DNA of 16,113 bases from Oehlia diaphana. Its lineage: Eukaryota > Glomeromycota > Glomeromycetes > Glomerales > Glomeraceae. The translations under genes were made by a program, and so were the position numbers. Under the pieces are notes generated by a model. The model was not told where the DNA came from. It saw only the letters and a list, made by a program, of their open reading frames with translations, and did no database searches. This document shows, one piece after another, positions 8,776 through 16,113 of this stretch (the first letter of the stretch is position 1; each line of letters opens with the position of its first letter). The stretch spans positions 27,515 through 43,627 of the forward strand of contig QZLH01000416.1 of assembly GCA_003833135.1 (NCBI GenBank), given 5' to 3'.

Positions 8776-9520
8776 TCGAAGACCAAACCTTTACAACTGC
8801 AGCAGGGATTGATGGAAATAGTACAATTTTTGTTAAATTCTTTTTTAGTTCTATCTCGATTCACTAAATCTACCGACATGAATAACTAACCGTGATTTTT
8901 TTCATCATATGAATTAATAATATACGTGGAAAATTATACATGAGTCTATGGTATTAATTCTATAATCTACAAATATAGCAACATTTATTAGAAATATCTT
9001 TTTAAAAGAAAGTATTATATTTAAATGACATACAAACCTCCGGATTCAAATTATGTAACTTTCCAACGGATACGTTTAAATATTATTATCTTTCGCGTAT
9101 CTTGAATAAAATAAATGATAGATCACATTATCAATACCAAACTTTAATATAAATTTTACATACCATAAATACAATGAATGCGTTTCGAATTTTGTGTCAA
9201 TGAAAATTATTTTTTTTTTTAATAATTACACCTAATATTTTCTTTCTGAAAAGAAATTAAAGTGCAATTTATCAAAATAAATTGAAGTCTTTCAAAAAAC
9301 AATACCTTTTGACAAAGCATTATAATTTAACGAAATAAACTAATAAAACAGTTTTATTAACCAAAAAAGAGATTAAAAACAAGATTAACTGTTAAAATGA
9401 ACAAATTGTAAATATATATATATGTTTTATATTGATCGCAGATCTCTCTGTTTTTTAAACGTATAACACGTGTGTTCTTTTCCTTATTAAACGAAAGGCG
9501 TGACATGACATGAAATATAT
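8776..9520. repeat. Duplicated Hsp70 upstream segment, copy next to relic 1
   Basis: This DNA lies upstream of relic 1 on the minus strand and is alignable by eye, with gaps, to 15000-15810. Anchors are AGCAACAT followed by TTATTAGAAATATCTTT near 8978 and 15060, a 24-bp identical block at 9155-9178 and 15454-15477, and the CAGATCTCTCT...AACACGTG block at 9439-9472. The order and direction of the anchors are the same in both copies. It holds no open frame of note. Confidence 0.7.
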
Positions 9521-9821
9521 AAATTTTCATTATCTATTTTAAAAGAAATGATCTTTCGTAATCATAAATTCAATTTGAAGCACTTTCGCTTGTTTGCAAA
9601 TTGCAAATTAATAATAAAAAAAAATCACGCTGTTACAATCAGATATACTGTACTTTATTCGATCATAGACAATTTTGAAATGAAAAAAAGATAAAATTTT
9701 TAAATAAATTCATAAAATAAATCTGCATAATTATTTTTTTTTCTCAATCGCTGATATGATATTATCTATACAAAAAAAAAAAAAAAAAAAAAAATTTTAA
9801 AAAAAAATTTTTTTAAAAACC

Positions 9822-9854
<33 letters not shown>

Positions 9855-10554
9855 TAAAACAACAGTTTTGTAATAACCAAAATAAAAAAAAAAGGCAATA
9901 ATTCAATTATTCAGTTTTTCATATACTGTATTGTATTTACCCAAAAATTTGTTAATTGATCTGTCCCAATAATGCACAGTATGCTCCAAAAATGGAAAAT
10001 CTTATTATAACATTGATATTAACACAAATAAATTTTTATTTTACTTAAAAGTACTATAGTACTATACTTTCACAATTTCTCTCTTCCTTACCGAAAACTT
10101 TGTGCATGCAAAGATATAATTCTGAATTCTTCTAAGAAATGTATTATTAATTAAATTTAGTATTTATTATAATTTTTTTTTTAACACGATTGAATAGTCA
10201 TATCATAATAAATTTCGTAACCCGAAAATATTATAGTAGATCACAATAAATAGGTTAGATTTTATTCTTTTAATACATTTAGAAAAGTTGTATGGATATA
10301 GCAAGTTAATAAATTAAGAGCAAATCAACTTGTGGAAATTCATAAGGATTTTCATTTACTTATATTAATGATAACAGATAATGAATTTTTTTTTAAAAAA
10401 AAATTTATTTTTTTATTAAATTTGATAACAAAATTCTTGTGCTGTGCAACGTGTAACCATGCAAATTACACCAAAATTGTGTCACATAATCACATTATGT
10501 TAATTAAGATTGTATTCCCATTATATACATTATATACATGTACCTGAAACCCTG
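9521..10554. other. AT-rich intergenic stretch with no gene
   Basis: No coding region is supported here. A short open frame at 10332-10547 is low-complexity and resembles nothing. The left 100 bases continue the similarity to 560-640. The stretch contains the poly-A block described separately. Confidence 0.6.
9772..9850. repeat. Double poly-A tract
   Basis: Two A runs of roughly 23 and 29 bases flank short A/T blocks, so that in about 80 bases only two C and no G occur (the CC at 9820-9821). It is a simple-sequence tract and is likely variable in length and hard to sequence. It could mark an old poly-A-tailed insertion, but no coding body or target duplication is visible beside it. Confidence 0.8.
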
Positions 10555-10862
10555 AAATTTCAAACAATATCGTTACGATCATCTTAACGACCCATTTTGA
10601 TATTGTAACAATATCAAACCGATATCAAACAATTTCATTACAATATCATCACGATATAAATGTAATATTGTAACGACATTGTTTTGATATTTTATAATAA
10701 ATATCAAACCAAGGTCGTTAAGATAATCTTAACGATATCGTTAACAATATTACTACGATATAATTTCGATATTGTTAAGATATTATTCAATATCATTTTA
10801 ATATTGTATAGTAGCTATATTGTGACGATATCATAATGATATTGAAATGATATCGTTTAAAA
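10555..10862. repeat. Fold-back array of degenerate GATATTGT / ACAATATC repeats
   Basis: About 300 bp are built almost entirely from variants of GATATYGTTA and its reverse complement. An outer inverted repeat pairs 10563-10592 with 10713-10742 (27 of 30 bases by eye; cores TCTTAACGACC and GGTCGTTAAGA). Inside it, TTTGATATTGT is followed by its near complement AACAATATCAAA. Further GATATTG/ACGATATC words continue to 10862. The block has no open frame. It may be a fold-back or MITE-like element or a degenerate satellite. The boundaries are the points where the repeat words stop. Confidence 0.7.
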
Positions 10863-11123
10863 TAACGAGATTTCTATAAAGTAATTGGAGAACCTATATT
10901 GAATAATTTCACTTATCCATTAATAAGATGACCTGATGACAACGATGTAAAGTGTAAAGTTGGGAAACGAAAAAGCAAGATAAATTTTGAATTACCGGTA
11001 TTTAGTATGCCATATTAGTAGTCTACGAGGCGTAAAATGTATTACTCAAAAGTTTATTATATGCATAATAATGATCAACACAAATGTGTTTCATTGTGAG
11101 ACTAATTATGAATGCGCATTGTC

Positions 11124-11131
11124 TATAAATA
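11124..11131 (+). promoter_or_regulatory. TATA box of the membrane protein gene
   Basis: TATAAATA lies 44 bp before the ATG at 11168 and 74 bp before the ATG at 11198. A start of transcription about 30 bp downstream would leave a leader of only about 10-15 bases before the first ATG but over 40 before the second, which favours the second start. Confidence 0.5.
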
Positions 11132-11197
11132 CACCATAAAGTAAGTTATATATTATTCGCTACACAAATGATTTCATGTTCCATTTTTGAATTCACC

Positions 11198-12268
11198 ATG
11201 TTCAGGAGTGGGATTAAACATCATACTATTAAAAGAAGAAAAACTAGAGAGATATCAAACTTTTTGAATTTTATAATTTGGAATATTGTATTCTTTTCAC
11301 TATTTCCACTTGCTTCAGCATCAATTGCACCTTTTGTTGACGAAAATTATGAATCACAAGAAGATTTGTTTGATGCAATTCTTAACACATTTTTTCCAAT
11401 TTTTTTTGTGATTTTACTCAATGTTTCAGGAAAACCTGGGTCTATCAAAAATGTAATATTACCATTACTAGATGATATATTATATAATATGATCACTTGG
11501 ATGATTCCACTGACAATTTCTTTTTCCTATGATGACTTGATGAGCATAAGGATATTTTCAATTATAAACATGTGCTTACATGTAATTTGCGCAGTAATCG
11601 CAATAATTAAACGGAAAAGAGTTGCTGAAGTTGATTATGAAAATTTAAACCTATTTGCTATAGTCTTTTTATTTATGATATTTTTTCCTGTTATAGTTAT
11701 TCCAATATTTTGGATAATTACTATCACACATAAACTTAGCATTGATTCAATTTTTGTAATATTTATTATATTATTCGGAATATGTTTAATTTCTCTTATG
11801 TCAATTATAATCGTGAAAGTATTATCTGATCGTTTCGAAAGGATAATGTTATATAGAATATATTATGTATTATTTATTACATGTTTTTATTCTCCAAATA
11901 TTTTTCAAACATTATTAATTACATTAATCTGGCCAATTAATTTTTACTTTGTCAAAGCATGCGTGTTTATACTGGTTCTATCTTTAACAAGAAACGTATC
12001 CTATTTTGTTGATAAGGTACCTGATGATTTTCTGGCTACTTCAACAACAATGACTCAATGTGTAATCAGGATTTTTACAAAAGAAGACGCACACGAAATA
12101 TTTAAGGGGACGGAAATATCAATAGAAGAAATGCAGACAAAAATTACAAAAATTGATGAAATACAGAAGACAATGCAAATGAATTTTGACGTAATGCAGA
12201 AGTCAATGAACGAAGTAAAGTTATTCAATGGATTAAATCAACCAAAGGACGAAATCGCATATCCATAA
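11198..12268 (+). CDS. Multi-pass membrane protein with C-terminal coiled coil, unknown function (356 aa)
   Basis: Single-exon frame. It is open from an ATG at 11168 (366 residues); the ATG at 11198 (ACCATG, starting MFRSGIKHH) is preferred because of its context and distance from the TATA box. The N-terminus is basic (KRRK), followed by about seven or eight hydrophobic segments. In 366-residue numbering these are near 32-52, 67-87, 104-120, 128-147, 161-186, 193-218 and 228-274, the last probably two passes. The final 80 residues are soluble and contain a Met/Lys/Glu-rich helix around 307-350 (IEEMQTKITKIDEIQKTMQ) likely to form a coiled coil. I see no channel, transporter or receptor signature and do not recognise the family. 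The membrane location is well supported; the function is unknown. Confidence 0.8.
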   Translation: MFRSGIKHHTIKRRKTREISNFLNFIIWNIVFFSLFPLASASIAPFVDENYESQEDLFDAILNTFFPIFFVILLNVSGKPGSIKNVILPLLDDILYNMITWMIPLTISFSYDDLMSIRIFSIINMCLHVICAVIAIIKRKRVAEVDYENLNLFAIVFLFMIFFPVIVIPIFWIITITHKLSIDSIFVIFIILFGICLISLMSIIIVKVLSDRFERIMLYRIYYVLFITCFYSPNIFQTLLITLIWPINFYFVKACVFILVLSLTRNVSYFVDKVPDDFLATSTTMTQCVIRIFTKEDAHEIFKGTEISIEEMQTKITKIDEIQKTMQMNFDVMQKSMNEVKLFNGLNQPKDEIAYP

Positions 12269-12592
12269 GTTTCTTTTCCTATTAAAATTCTTGTTTTAAA
12301 GAAACCTTATTACGAATAACATTAAATTAATTATACGATTATTTCATTTAAACTTTTAAATCTTGAATCATAAAAAATTTAGATCGTAGTATTTTTGTAT
12401 ATTTATGTAATTTATTTGTAACAAGCATTTCAAATTTTCAAATTTAAGAAATCTTAAACAACAAATTATAAAAATTGTAATTAATATTATTTAAAATAAA
12501 GCTTGAAATTTAGAAATCAACAAATTATATAAATTGAAATTATTATTGGATAAAATTCAAAAATTTTCTAGATTTAAAATTTGGATTTAGTT
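12269..12592. other. AT-rich gap between convergent genes, with imperfect 59-bp tandem repeat
   Basis: No gene is seen. CAACAAATTATA occurs at 12459 and 12518, and the sequence around each copy (about 12440-12560) is similar, giving an imperfect direct repeat with a 59-bp period. The membrane protein gene and gene X2 both end here, so the gap should contain both 3' ends. I see no canonical AATAAA close to either stop codon. Confidence 0.45.
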
Positions 12593-14050
12593 TTATCGAT
12601 TTTTTGAAGAGGGATAGATTTTAGCACACGTATAAACTTTAGAATCATTTGCTATTAAAGGAAAATAACAAACATCTACTACAAAATTATCAATCTCATC
12701 TTCATCCCAATTTCCTACCATACGACTAGGATCTATATTTTCATTATGTCCAAACCAAAATTTTTGAGGAATTGGTTCTTGAATTCTAAGTCGAAACCAA
12801 AATAAAGTGACAACATTTCTGATAACTACACCAGCCATATTTTCAACATTTTTCTTTCTTTCAGGATCAAGAATTCTACGATATTTACCAATTTCATTAT
12901 TTAAAACGTCCTGATATTCACTGATAAAGTTATGAGGAAAACTTTGGTTTTTTTTCTTATTAACAACATTATTAAATCCTCTATTTATAAGAGCTGCGCA
13001 AATTTCCTGACGTAATTTAATATGTAAAACTTTGGTTGGTTCATCAACTCCATCGCGTTGATTTGCGAAATCTTCTGCTAAGCGGGATAAATTATTGGCT
13101 TTTTTGAGCATAATAGTCTCGATTTCCCGAGTATATGGACTATCAAAATATTCTTTTGCATAATTAAAAATTTGTTCAATAGCATGACGTTGTAACACGG
13201 CTTTAATTAAAGGCTTACGTGGATTCTTTTCTGTAATGGTTGTTTTGCTTCCATATGTTTTCAAGAGATTTTGTACTCCAGGAATATTAATTTCTATTCT
13301 ATTTTTACAGTTGGTAATGTAGATTTCTAGTAAATCTTGTAAACATAAAATATCATTTCTAAGAATAAGTGAATTATTTTCATCATATAATTCAATTGCA
13401 GATCCAAGAGCAGCCTGACATCTCGAAGTTTCCTCTCTTAATAAAATAATAATTCGTTTCAAATCTTGAATCTCTTTATCCTTCTTGATGATTTCTTGAA
13501 TTTTGTTATATTTCTCTTGAACTATATTATCCGTTACTTGAAATTTATTGACAAGTTCTTCAATTATGTTATCTTTTTCTTTAATTATGTTATCTTTGTC
13601 TTGAATTATATTATCCTTTTCTTGAATTATAATATCTTTTGCTTGAATTTCTTTATCTTTTTCTTTTATTAAGTTATCTATTACTTGAATATTTCTATCT
13701 TTCTCCTGAATTGTATTATCCTTTTCTTCGATTATATCATTTTTTTCTTCTAAGGTTTCTATTAATAATTTAATTAATCTAGTATTATGGTCATTTAAAT
13801 CACCAATATTTTTTTTAAATTCTTGTTTTTCTCTTAAAATATTATTAACATTATTAAAATTATTTTGTAAATCTTCACAATATTTTTCCAAATTTTCATA
13901 TTTATTCTTTAATTGATTACAGAGCGTTTTAGAAAATTTTATTTCCTCATCAAGTCTTTTGTTAAGTTTTATTTCTTCATATATAGGATCATTTATGATT
14001 TTTTCATAGTTTGTTTGATAGTTTGTAACTTCAGATAAACCTTGGGCCAT
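12593..14050 (-). CDS. Long coiled-coil protein of the same family as X1, X2 (485 aa)
   Basis: Single exon beginning MAQGLSEV at 14050, with TTATTATGGCC context. Residues about 28-212 are strongly heptad-patterned, with repeated IIQEKDN / IIKEKDN heptads at about 100-165, encoded by a 21-bp tandem repeat. Residues about 213-485 are the domain shared with X1: NIPGVQNLL, KPLIKAVLQRHAIEQI, LRQEICAALINRGFNN (from 346), FPHNFI, KYRRILDPE, GNWDEDEIDN and CYFPLI. By eye about half the aligned residues are identical, and the match runs along the whole domain. The coil is several times longer than in X1. No catalytic motif, signal peptide or membrane segment is seen. A scaffold or oligomerising role is plausible from the coil but the function is unknown. 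Confidence 0.9.
   Translation of the reverse strand: MAQGLSEVTNYQTNYEKIINDPIYEEIKLNKRLDEEIKFSKTLCNQLKNKYENLEKYCEDLQNNFNNVNNILREKQEFKKNIGDLNDHNTRLIKLLIETLEEKNDIIEEKDNTIQEKDRNIQVIDNLIKEKDKEIQAKDIIIQEKDNIIQDKDNIIKEKDNIIEELVNKFQVTDNIVQEKYNKIQEIIKKDKEIQDLKRIIILLREETSRCQAALGSAIELYDENNSLILRNDILCLQDLLEIYITNCKNRIEINIPGVQNLLKTYGSKTTITEKNPRKPLIKAVLQRHAIEQIFNYAKEYFDSPYTREIETIMLKKANNLSRLAEDFANQRDGVDEPTKVLHIKLRQEICAALINRGFNNVVNKKKNQSFPHNFISEYQDVLNNEIGKYRRILDPERKKNVENMAGVVIRNVVTLFWFRLRIQEPIPQKFWFGHNENIDPSRMVGNWDEDEIDNFVVDVCYFPLIANDSKVYTCAKIYPSSKNR
13562..13729 (-). repeat. 21-bp tandem repeat, about eight units, coding coiled-coil heptads
   Basis: Units on the plus strand read like AATTATGTTATCTTTTTCTTT and recur every 21 bases at 13562, 13583, 13604 and so on to 13729, with degenerate units on both sides. 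Each unit encodes one heptad of the EKDNIIQ type (about residues 108-163 of X2). The repeat preserves the reading frame, so unit gain or loss changes the coil length without breaking the protein. Confidence 0.85.
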
Positions 14051-14371
14051 AATAATTTTTTCTTTTTTTTTAAAGGAGAAAAAAGACTAAAATATAAAAT
14101 TTATTCTTTTTAAATAATTGATAATCCTTACATAAATGAATTTCATAATTAGAAGTTTGTGCAACGATTCGGGATCTCTGTTAAGGCTTTTGCTAAGCCT
14201 TTAATTCTATAAACATTTTACCTACTCACAAAATATATCTGATATTGTTATTGTCGTATATAAAAAAAGTTCAAAGGTTGTGTAGTAAATTATCAAAAAA
14301 TCAATTAAATGACCATTAGATAATAGTTGAGATGCATATAACATATTAATAAAATAAATTTTCAAACTTAT
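14051..14371 (-). promoter_or_regulatory. Upstream region of X2, between X2 and relic 2
   Basis: This stretch has no gene. It includes a small hairpin, AAGGCTT (14183-14189) with AAGCCTT (14195-14201) and a five-base loop, and T/A-rich tracts just before the start of X2. The relic's later exons would be expected here but nothing like them is seen, so the junction between relic 2 and X2 upstream DNA probably falls in this interval. Confidence 0.4.
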
Positions 14372-14992
14372 TTCCTATATGTAACAGATCATATTGTTGT
14401 GATTTTTTCCATTGCTTTAACTCCTGAATAAAATAATAACAATTAATTAATTATAAAAATCTTTTTTTTTTCCAATATTTTACTTATGCTACATAATAAA
14501 TTGTACCTTTAACGAGTCTTTATCTTAAATGGACCTTTCTATAGAACTAAGAGTATATTTCTGCTCCAGCATCTTCGCGCTAAAAAAATGAATGTTTCAA
14601 TAAATTTGAGATTACATGTCGTAAAAGATTAATAACCATTTTACATGTAATTTAAAATATATACTGTACCTAATCTCGTTACATTTAAATATCCTATAAT
14701 TCCAAATCTGAATTATGATCATATTGAAATACCGCATTTATTTTCGGGCTTTCTTCTCTCGATGACCACTTTGATTCATAATTATGTTGCTGTCTAATAT
14801 ATGACAAGTGAATCTTTGTAAAAAAATTTCACCTTGTCTTAAGAATCTTAAATAAATAAAAAAGAATAAATAAATTAAGTGAAAGTGAATAATAAATGGA
14901 GGAAATATTAAATTAATCAATAAAAAATTTAATTGTTGATTACCTTACCTAAACAAACTACACGATTATTGAGCGTTGTTCCACGATTTTTT
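14372..14992 (-). pseudogene. HSPA12-like pseudogene relic 2 (pieces of exons 1, 3, 4 and 5)
   Basis: Four decayed exons lie in gene order on the minus strand. Exon 1 (about 14992-14949) keeps TCGTGGAACAACGC and AATAATCGTGTAGTT (S-W-N-N-A..NNRVV) and a good GTAAGG donor, but has lost its ATG and carries a one-base insertion relative to relic 1. Exon 3 (about 14805-14637) keeps GATTCACTTGTCATA and GTATTTCAATATGATC (compare NTVLQYD in A), with stops. It ends at GTTATTAATC, the same rare donor as gene A. Exon 4 (14579-14488, shortened) ends TTAAAGGTACAATTT, parallel to QKLQFTT, with the donor changed to ATAAGT. Exon 5 (14423-14372) keeps CAACAATATGATCTGTTAC and ATAGGAA, parallel to LQQYNLLTIG, again with ATAAGT. 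Exons after this are absent. Confidence 0.78.
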
Positions 14993-15810
14993 AACTTATT
15001 ATTTGATAAATCTTTGGTATCAACGTTACAATCTACAATTACGAATTAATCTGTAATAGCAACATATTATTAGAAATATCTTTCAAAATGACATACTATA
15101 TTTAAGTGATAACGTGAACTAAATGAAGTCCTTTTTTACTCGAAGAAAACCTTGCCTTGCCATTCTTGTTACTTACGTTCCGCTATAAGTATTAAATTTT
15201 TATTGTCTTTTTCAAAGCACCATCACGCATCATTGCAATTACATATTATCAAGTCTCAAGTCGACTCCCCCTGTTGTATCCGCTGCCTTCAGGGCCCCGG
15301 TGATACCCGATAGACCTAGTATGACTGGCAGGTAAGCCTTGGACATAACTTAAGATCATAGTATAACTTACAGACCATATCATCAAATTTCTGCTGGTAG
15401 CATAAACAATAAATCAGACAGAATCACATATTAATACCGAAGTTTTAATAAAATTTACATACCATAAATACAATGAACTCGCTATTAAAAAGTTCCAAAT
15501 TTTGCGCATAAAAATATTATGGGCAAAAAAAAAAGGATTTTCCTTCTCTTCGAAATCTTTTCATGTAGTGACAAACCCTCAGAATAAAAAATATAATATA
15601 TAGAACTCTAATAAACATAAAACGACACCTTTGATGAATCTTTATAATCGAAAATAAATTAACAAACAAAATAATTCTATAAACAATACAAAGGTTAAAA
15701 ACAGGATCGAATGTAAATGTGCCAAAATATGTGGAATATATAAATATAATTTGTATTGCAGATGTCAGATCTCTATTTTTTAACATATAACACGTGGCCT
15801 TGATAAACGG
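14993..15810. repeat. Duplicated Hsp70 upstream segment, copy next to relic 2
   Basis: This segment matches 8776-9520 in order and direction, including the 24-bp identical block TTTACATACCATAAATACAA onward at 15454-15477 and the AGATCTCT...AACACGTG block at 15767-15796. It is interrupted by a GC-rich patch (15258-15343) that the other copy lacks. No gene is supported within it; an open frame at 15517-15786 is low-complexity. Confidence 0.68.
15258..15343. other. GC-rich patch inserted in the duplicated segment
   Basis: Bases 15261-15340 contain 46 G or C out of 80, against a background of about a quarter or less. The patch includes GGGCCCCGG and has no counterpart at the matching place in 8776-9520, so it was probably inserted after the duplication. 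On the minus strand one frame is open across it (containing YLPVILGLSGITGALKAADT), which might be a fragment of a transposon or captured gene. I do not recognise it. Confidence 0.4.
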
Positions 15811-15846
15811 AAATTTTTTTTTTTACTTTCCAAATATATTATTAAA

Positions 15847-15882
15847 CTAGAATATGCGATTTGCCGGGGGACTTCGTCCCCC
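15847..15882 (-). mobile_element. Candidate Helitron 3' terminus
   Basis: On the minus strand a perfect 7-bp hairpin GGGGGAC-GAA-GTCCCCC (15882-15866) is followed after 15 bases by CTAG (15850-15847) and then T. This is the layout of a Helitron 3' end: a GC-rich hairpin a short distance before a CTRR terminus, inserted before T. The spacer is slightly longer than the usual roughly ten bases. If right, the element's body extends rightwards beyond the window, and Helitrons leave no target duplication to test. It could instead be an unrelated GC-rich hairpin repeat. Confidence 0.45.
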
Positions 15883-15976
15883 AAATATAACTTTTATAAT
15901 TAAAAATATTCTTTGATATAAATAAATTGAATTGTGTGTAAAATATTACTGAATAATAAAATTTTATTATAATTAG

Positions 15977-16113
15977 ACCCTATAAAAAATCGTGTTTTTA
16001 ATAAGGCTTTACAATTTTTTCTTAAAAATAATGTATCTAATCTATATAGAGATATGGAAAATGCACAATTCCATATCGCAAAAATGTATCATTTGCATGA
16101 TTTGACCATAATT
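15977..16113 (+). CDS. Partial exon at the right edge, possibly Sel1-repeat-like
   Basis: After an acceptor-like TTATAATTAG ending at 15976, a frame stays open to the end of the window (45 codons from 15979). It encodes PIKNRVFNKALQFF, then LKNNVSNLYRDMENAQ and FHIAKMYHLHD. The amphipathic helix pair and the A-Q-F-H-I-A-K-M-Y pattern recall a Sel1/TPR-type repeat, but the match is loose and one repeat is not enough. No convincing upstream exon is seen, and it lies inside the possible Helitron, so it may be a captured or broken gene piece. Confidence 0.35.

Noticed and set aside
10332..10547. Open frame of 71 codons on the plus strand
   Set aside because: Low-complexity Phe/Leu/Ile-rich translation in AT-rich intergenic DNA, no family resemblance and no splice or promoter support.
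10555..10862. CRISPR array
   Set aside because: Repeats are short, degenerate and palindromic without regular unique spacers, in a eukaryotic context.
13466..13672. Hydrophobic open frame of 68 codons on the plus strand
   Set aside because: Antisense of the 21-bp heptad repeat of X2; the Phe/Leu/Asn-rich pattern is a product of that repeat.
14738..14920. Open frame of 60 codons on the minus strand
   Set aside because: Crosses intronic sequence and the decayed exon 3 of relic 2 by chance; no start or splice logic.
15258..15343. tRNA gene in the GC-rich patch
   Set aside because: No cloverleaf arms or A/B box pair could be placed on either strand.
15517..15786. Open frame of 89 codons on the minus strand
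   Set aside because: Hydrophobic low-complexity translation in a duplicated non-coding segment; the matching copy near 9200-9460 is not open.

Overview
The window looks like nuclear DNA of an arbuscular mycorrhizal fungus (Glomeromycotina, Rhizophagus-like). It is very AT-rich. Its genes have short introns of 65 to 125 bases, mostly with GTAAGT-like donors. It carries two HSPA12-type Hsp70 genes and two members of a coiled-coil family that I associate with such fungi, plus transposon debris. The organism call is inferred from gene content, not from a marker gene.

Layout: 1-2157 has no intact gene and holds GC-rich repeat scraps. A 128-bp hAT-type MITE sits at 2159-2286. A coiled-coil family gene (X1, + strand, 2548-3630) is convergent with a six-exon HSPA12-like gene (A, - strand, 3692-5804). 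Gene A shares a 295-bp divergent promoter region with a second, seven-exon HSPA12-like gene (B, + strand, 6100-8283). Both Hsp70 genes only become visible once exons are joined: A gives 582 residues and B 548.

Two broken HSPA12-like 5' halves follow on the minus strand, at about 8440-8775 and 14372-14992. Each keeps a decayed exon 1 and parts of later exons. Behind each lies a roughly 0.8-kb upstream segment that is recognisably duplicated (9000-9520 and 15050-15810), and a third partial copy of that segment is at about 330-640. The cluster has therefore grown by repeated duplication and then decayed.

Between the relics are AT-rich intergenic DNA with long poly-A tracts (9772-9850), a fold-back array of GATATTGT-type repeats (10555-10862), a multi-pass membrane protein gene (about 11198-12268, +), and a second coiled-coil family gene (X2, 12593-14050, -) whose coil is lengthened by a 21-bp tandem repeat. 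The right edge holds a GC-rich scrap (15258-15343), a candidate Helitron 3' end (15847-15882) and a partial exon running off the window (15977-16113).

HSPA12-like proteins are ATP-binding Hsp70 relatives without the standard substrate-binding tail. X1 and X2 share a C-terminal domain of unknown function. Nothing in the sequence proves that these genes act in one pathway. The clearest unusual points are the altered nucleotide-site residues of gene B, the shifted intron between A and B, and the relics whose splice donors repeatedly read AT instead of GT.
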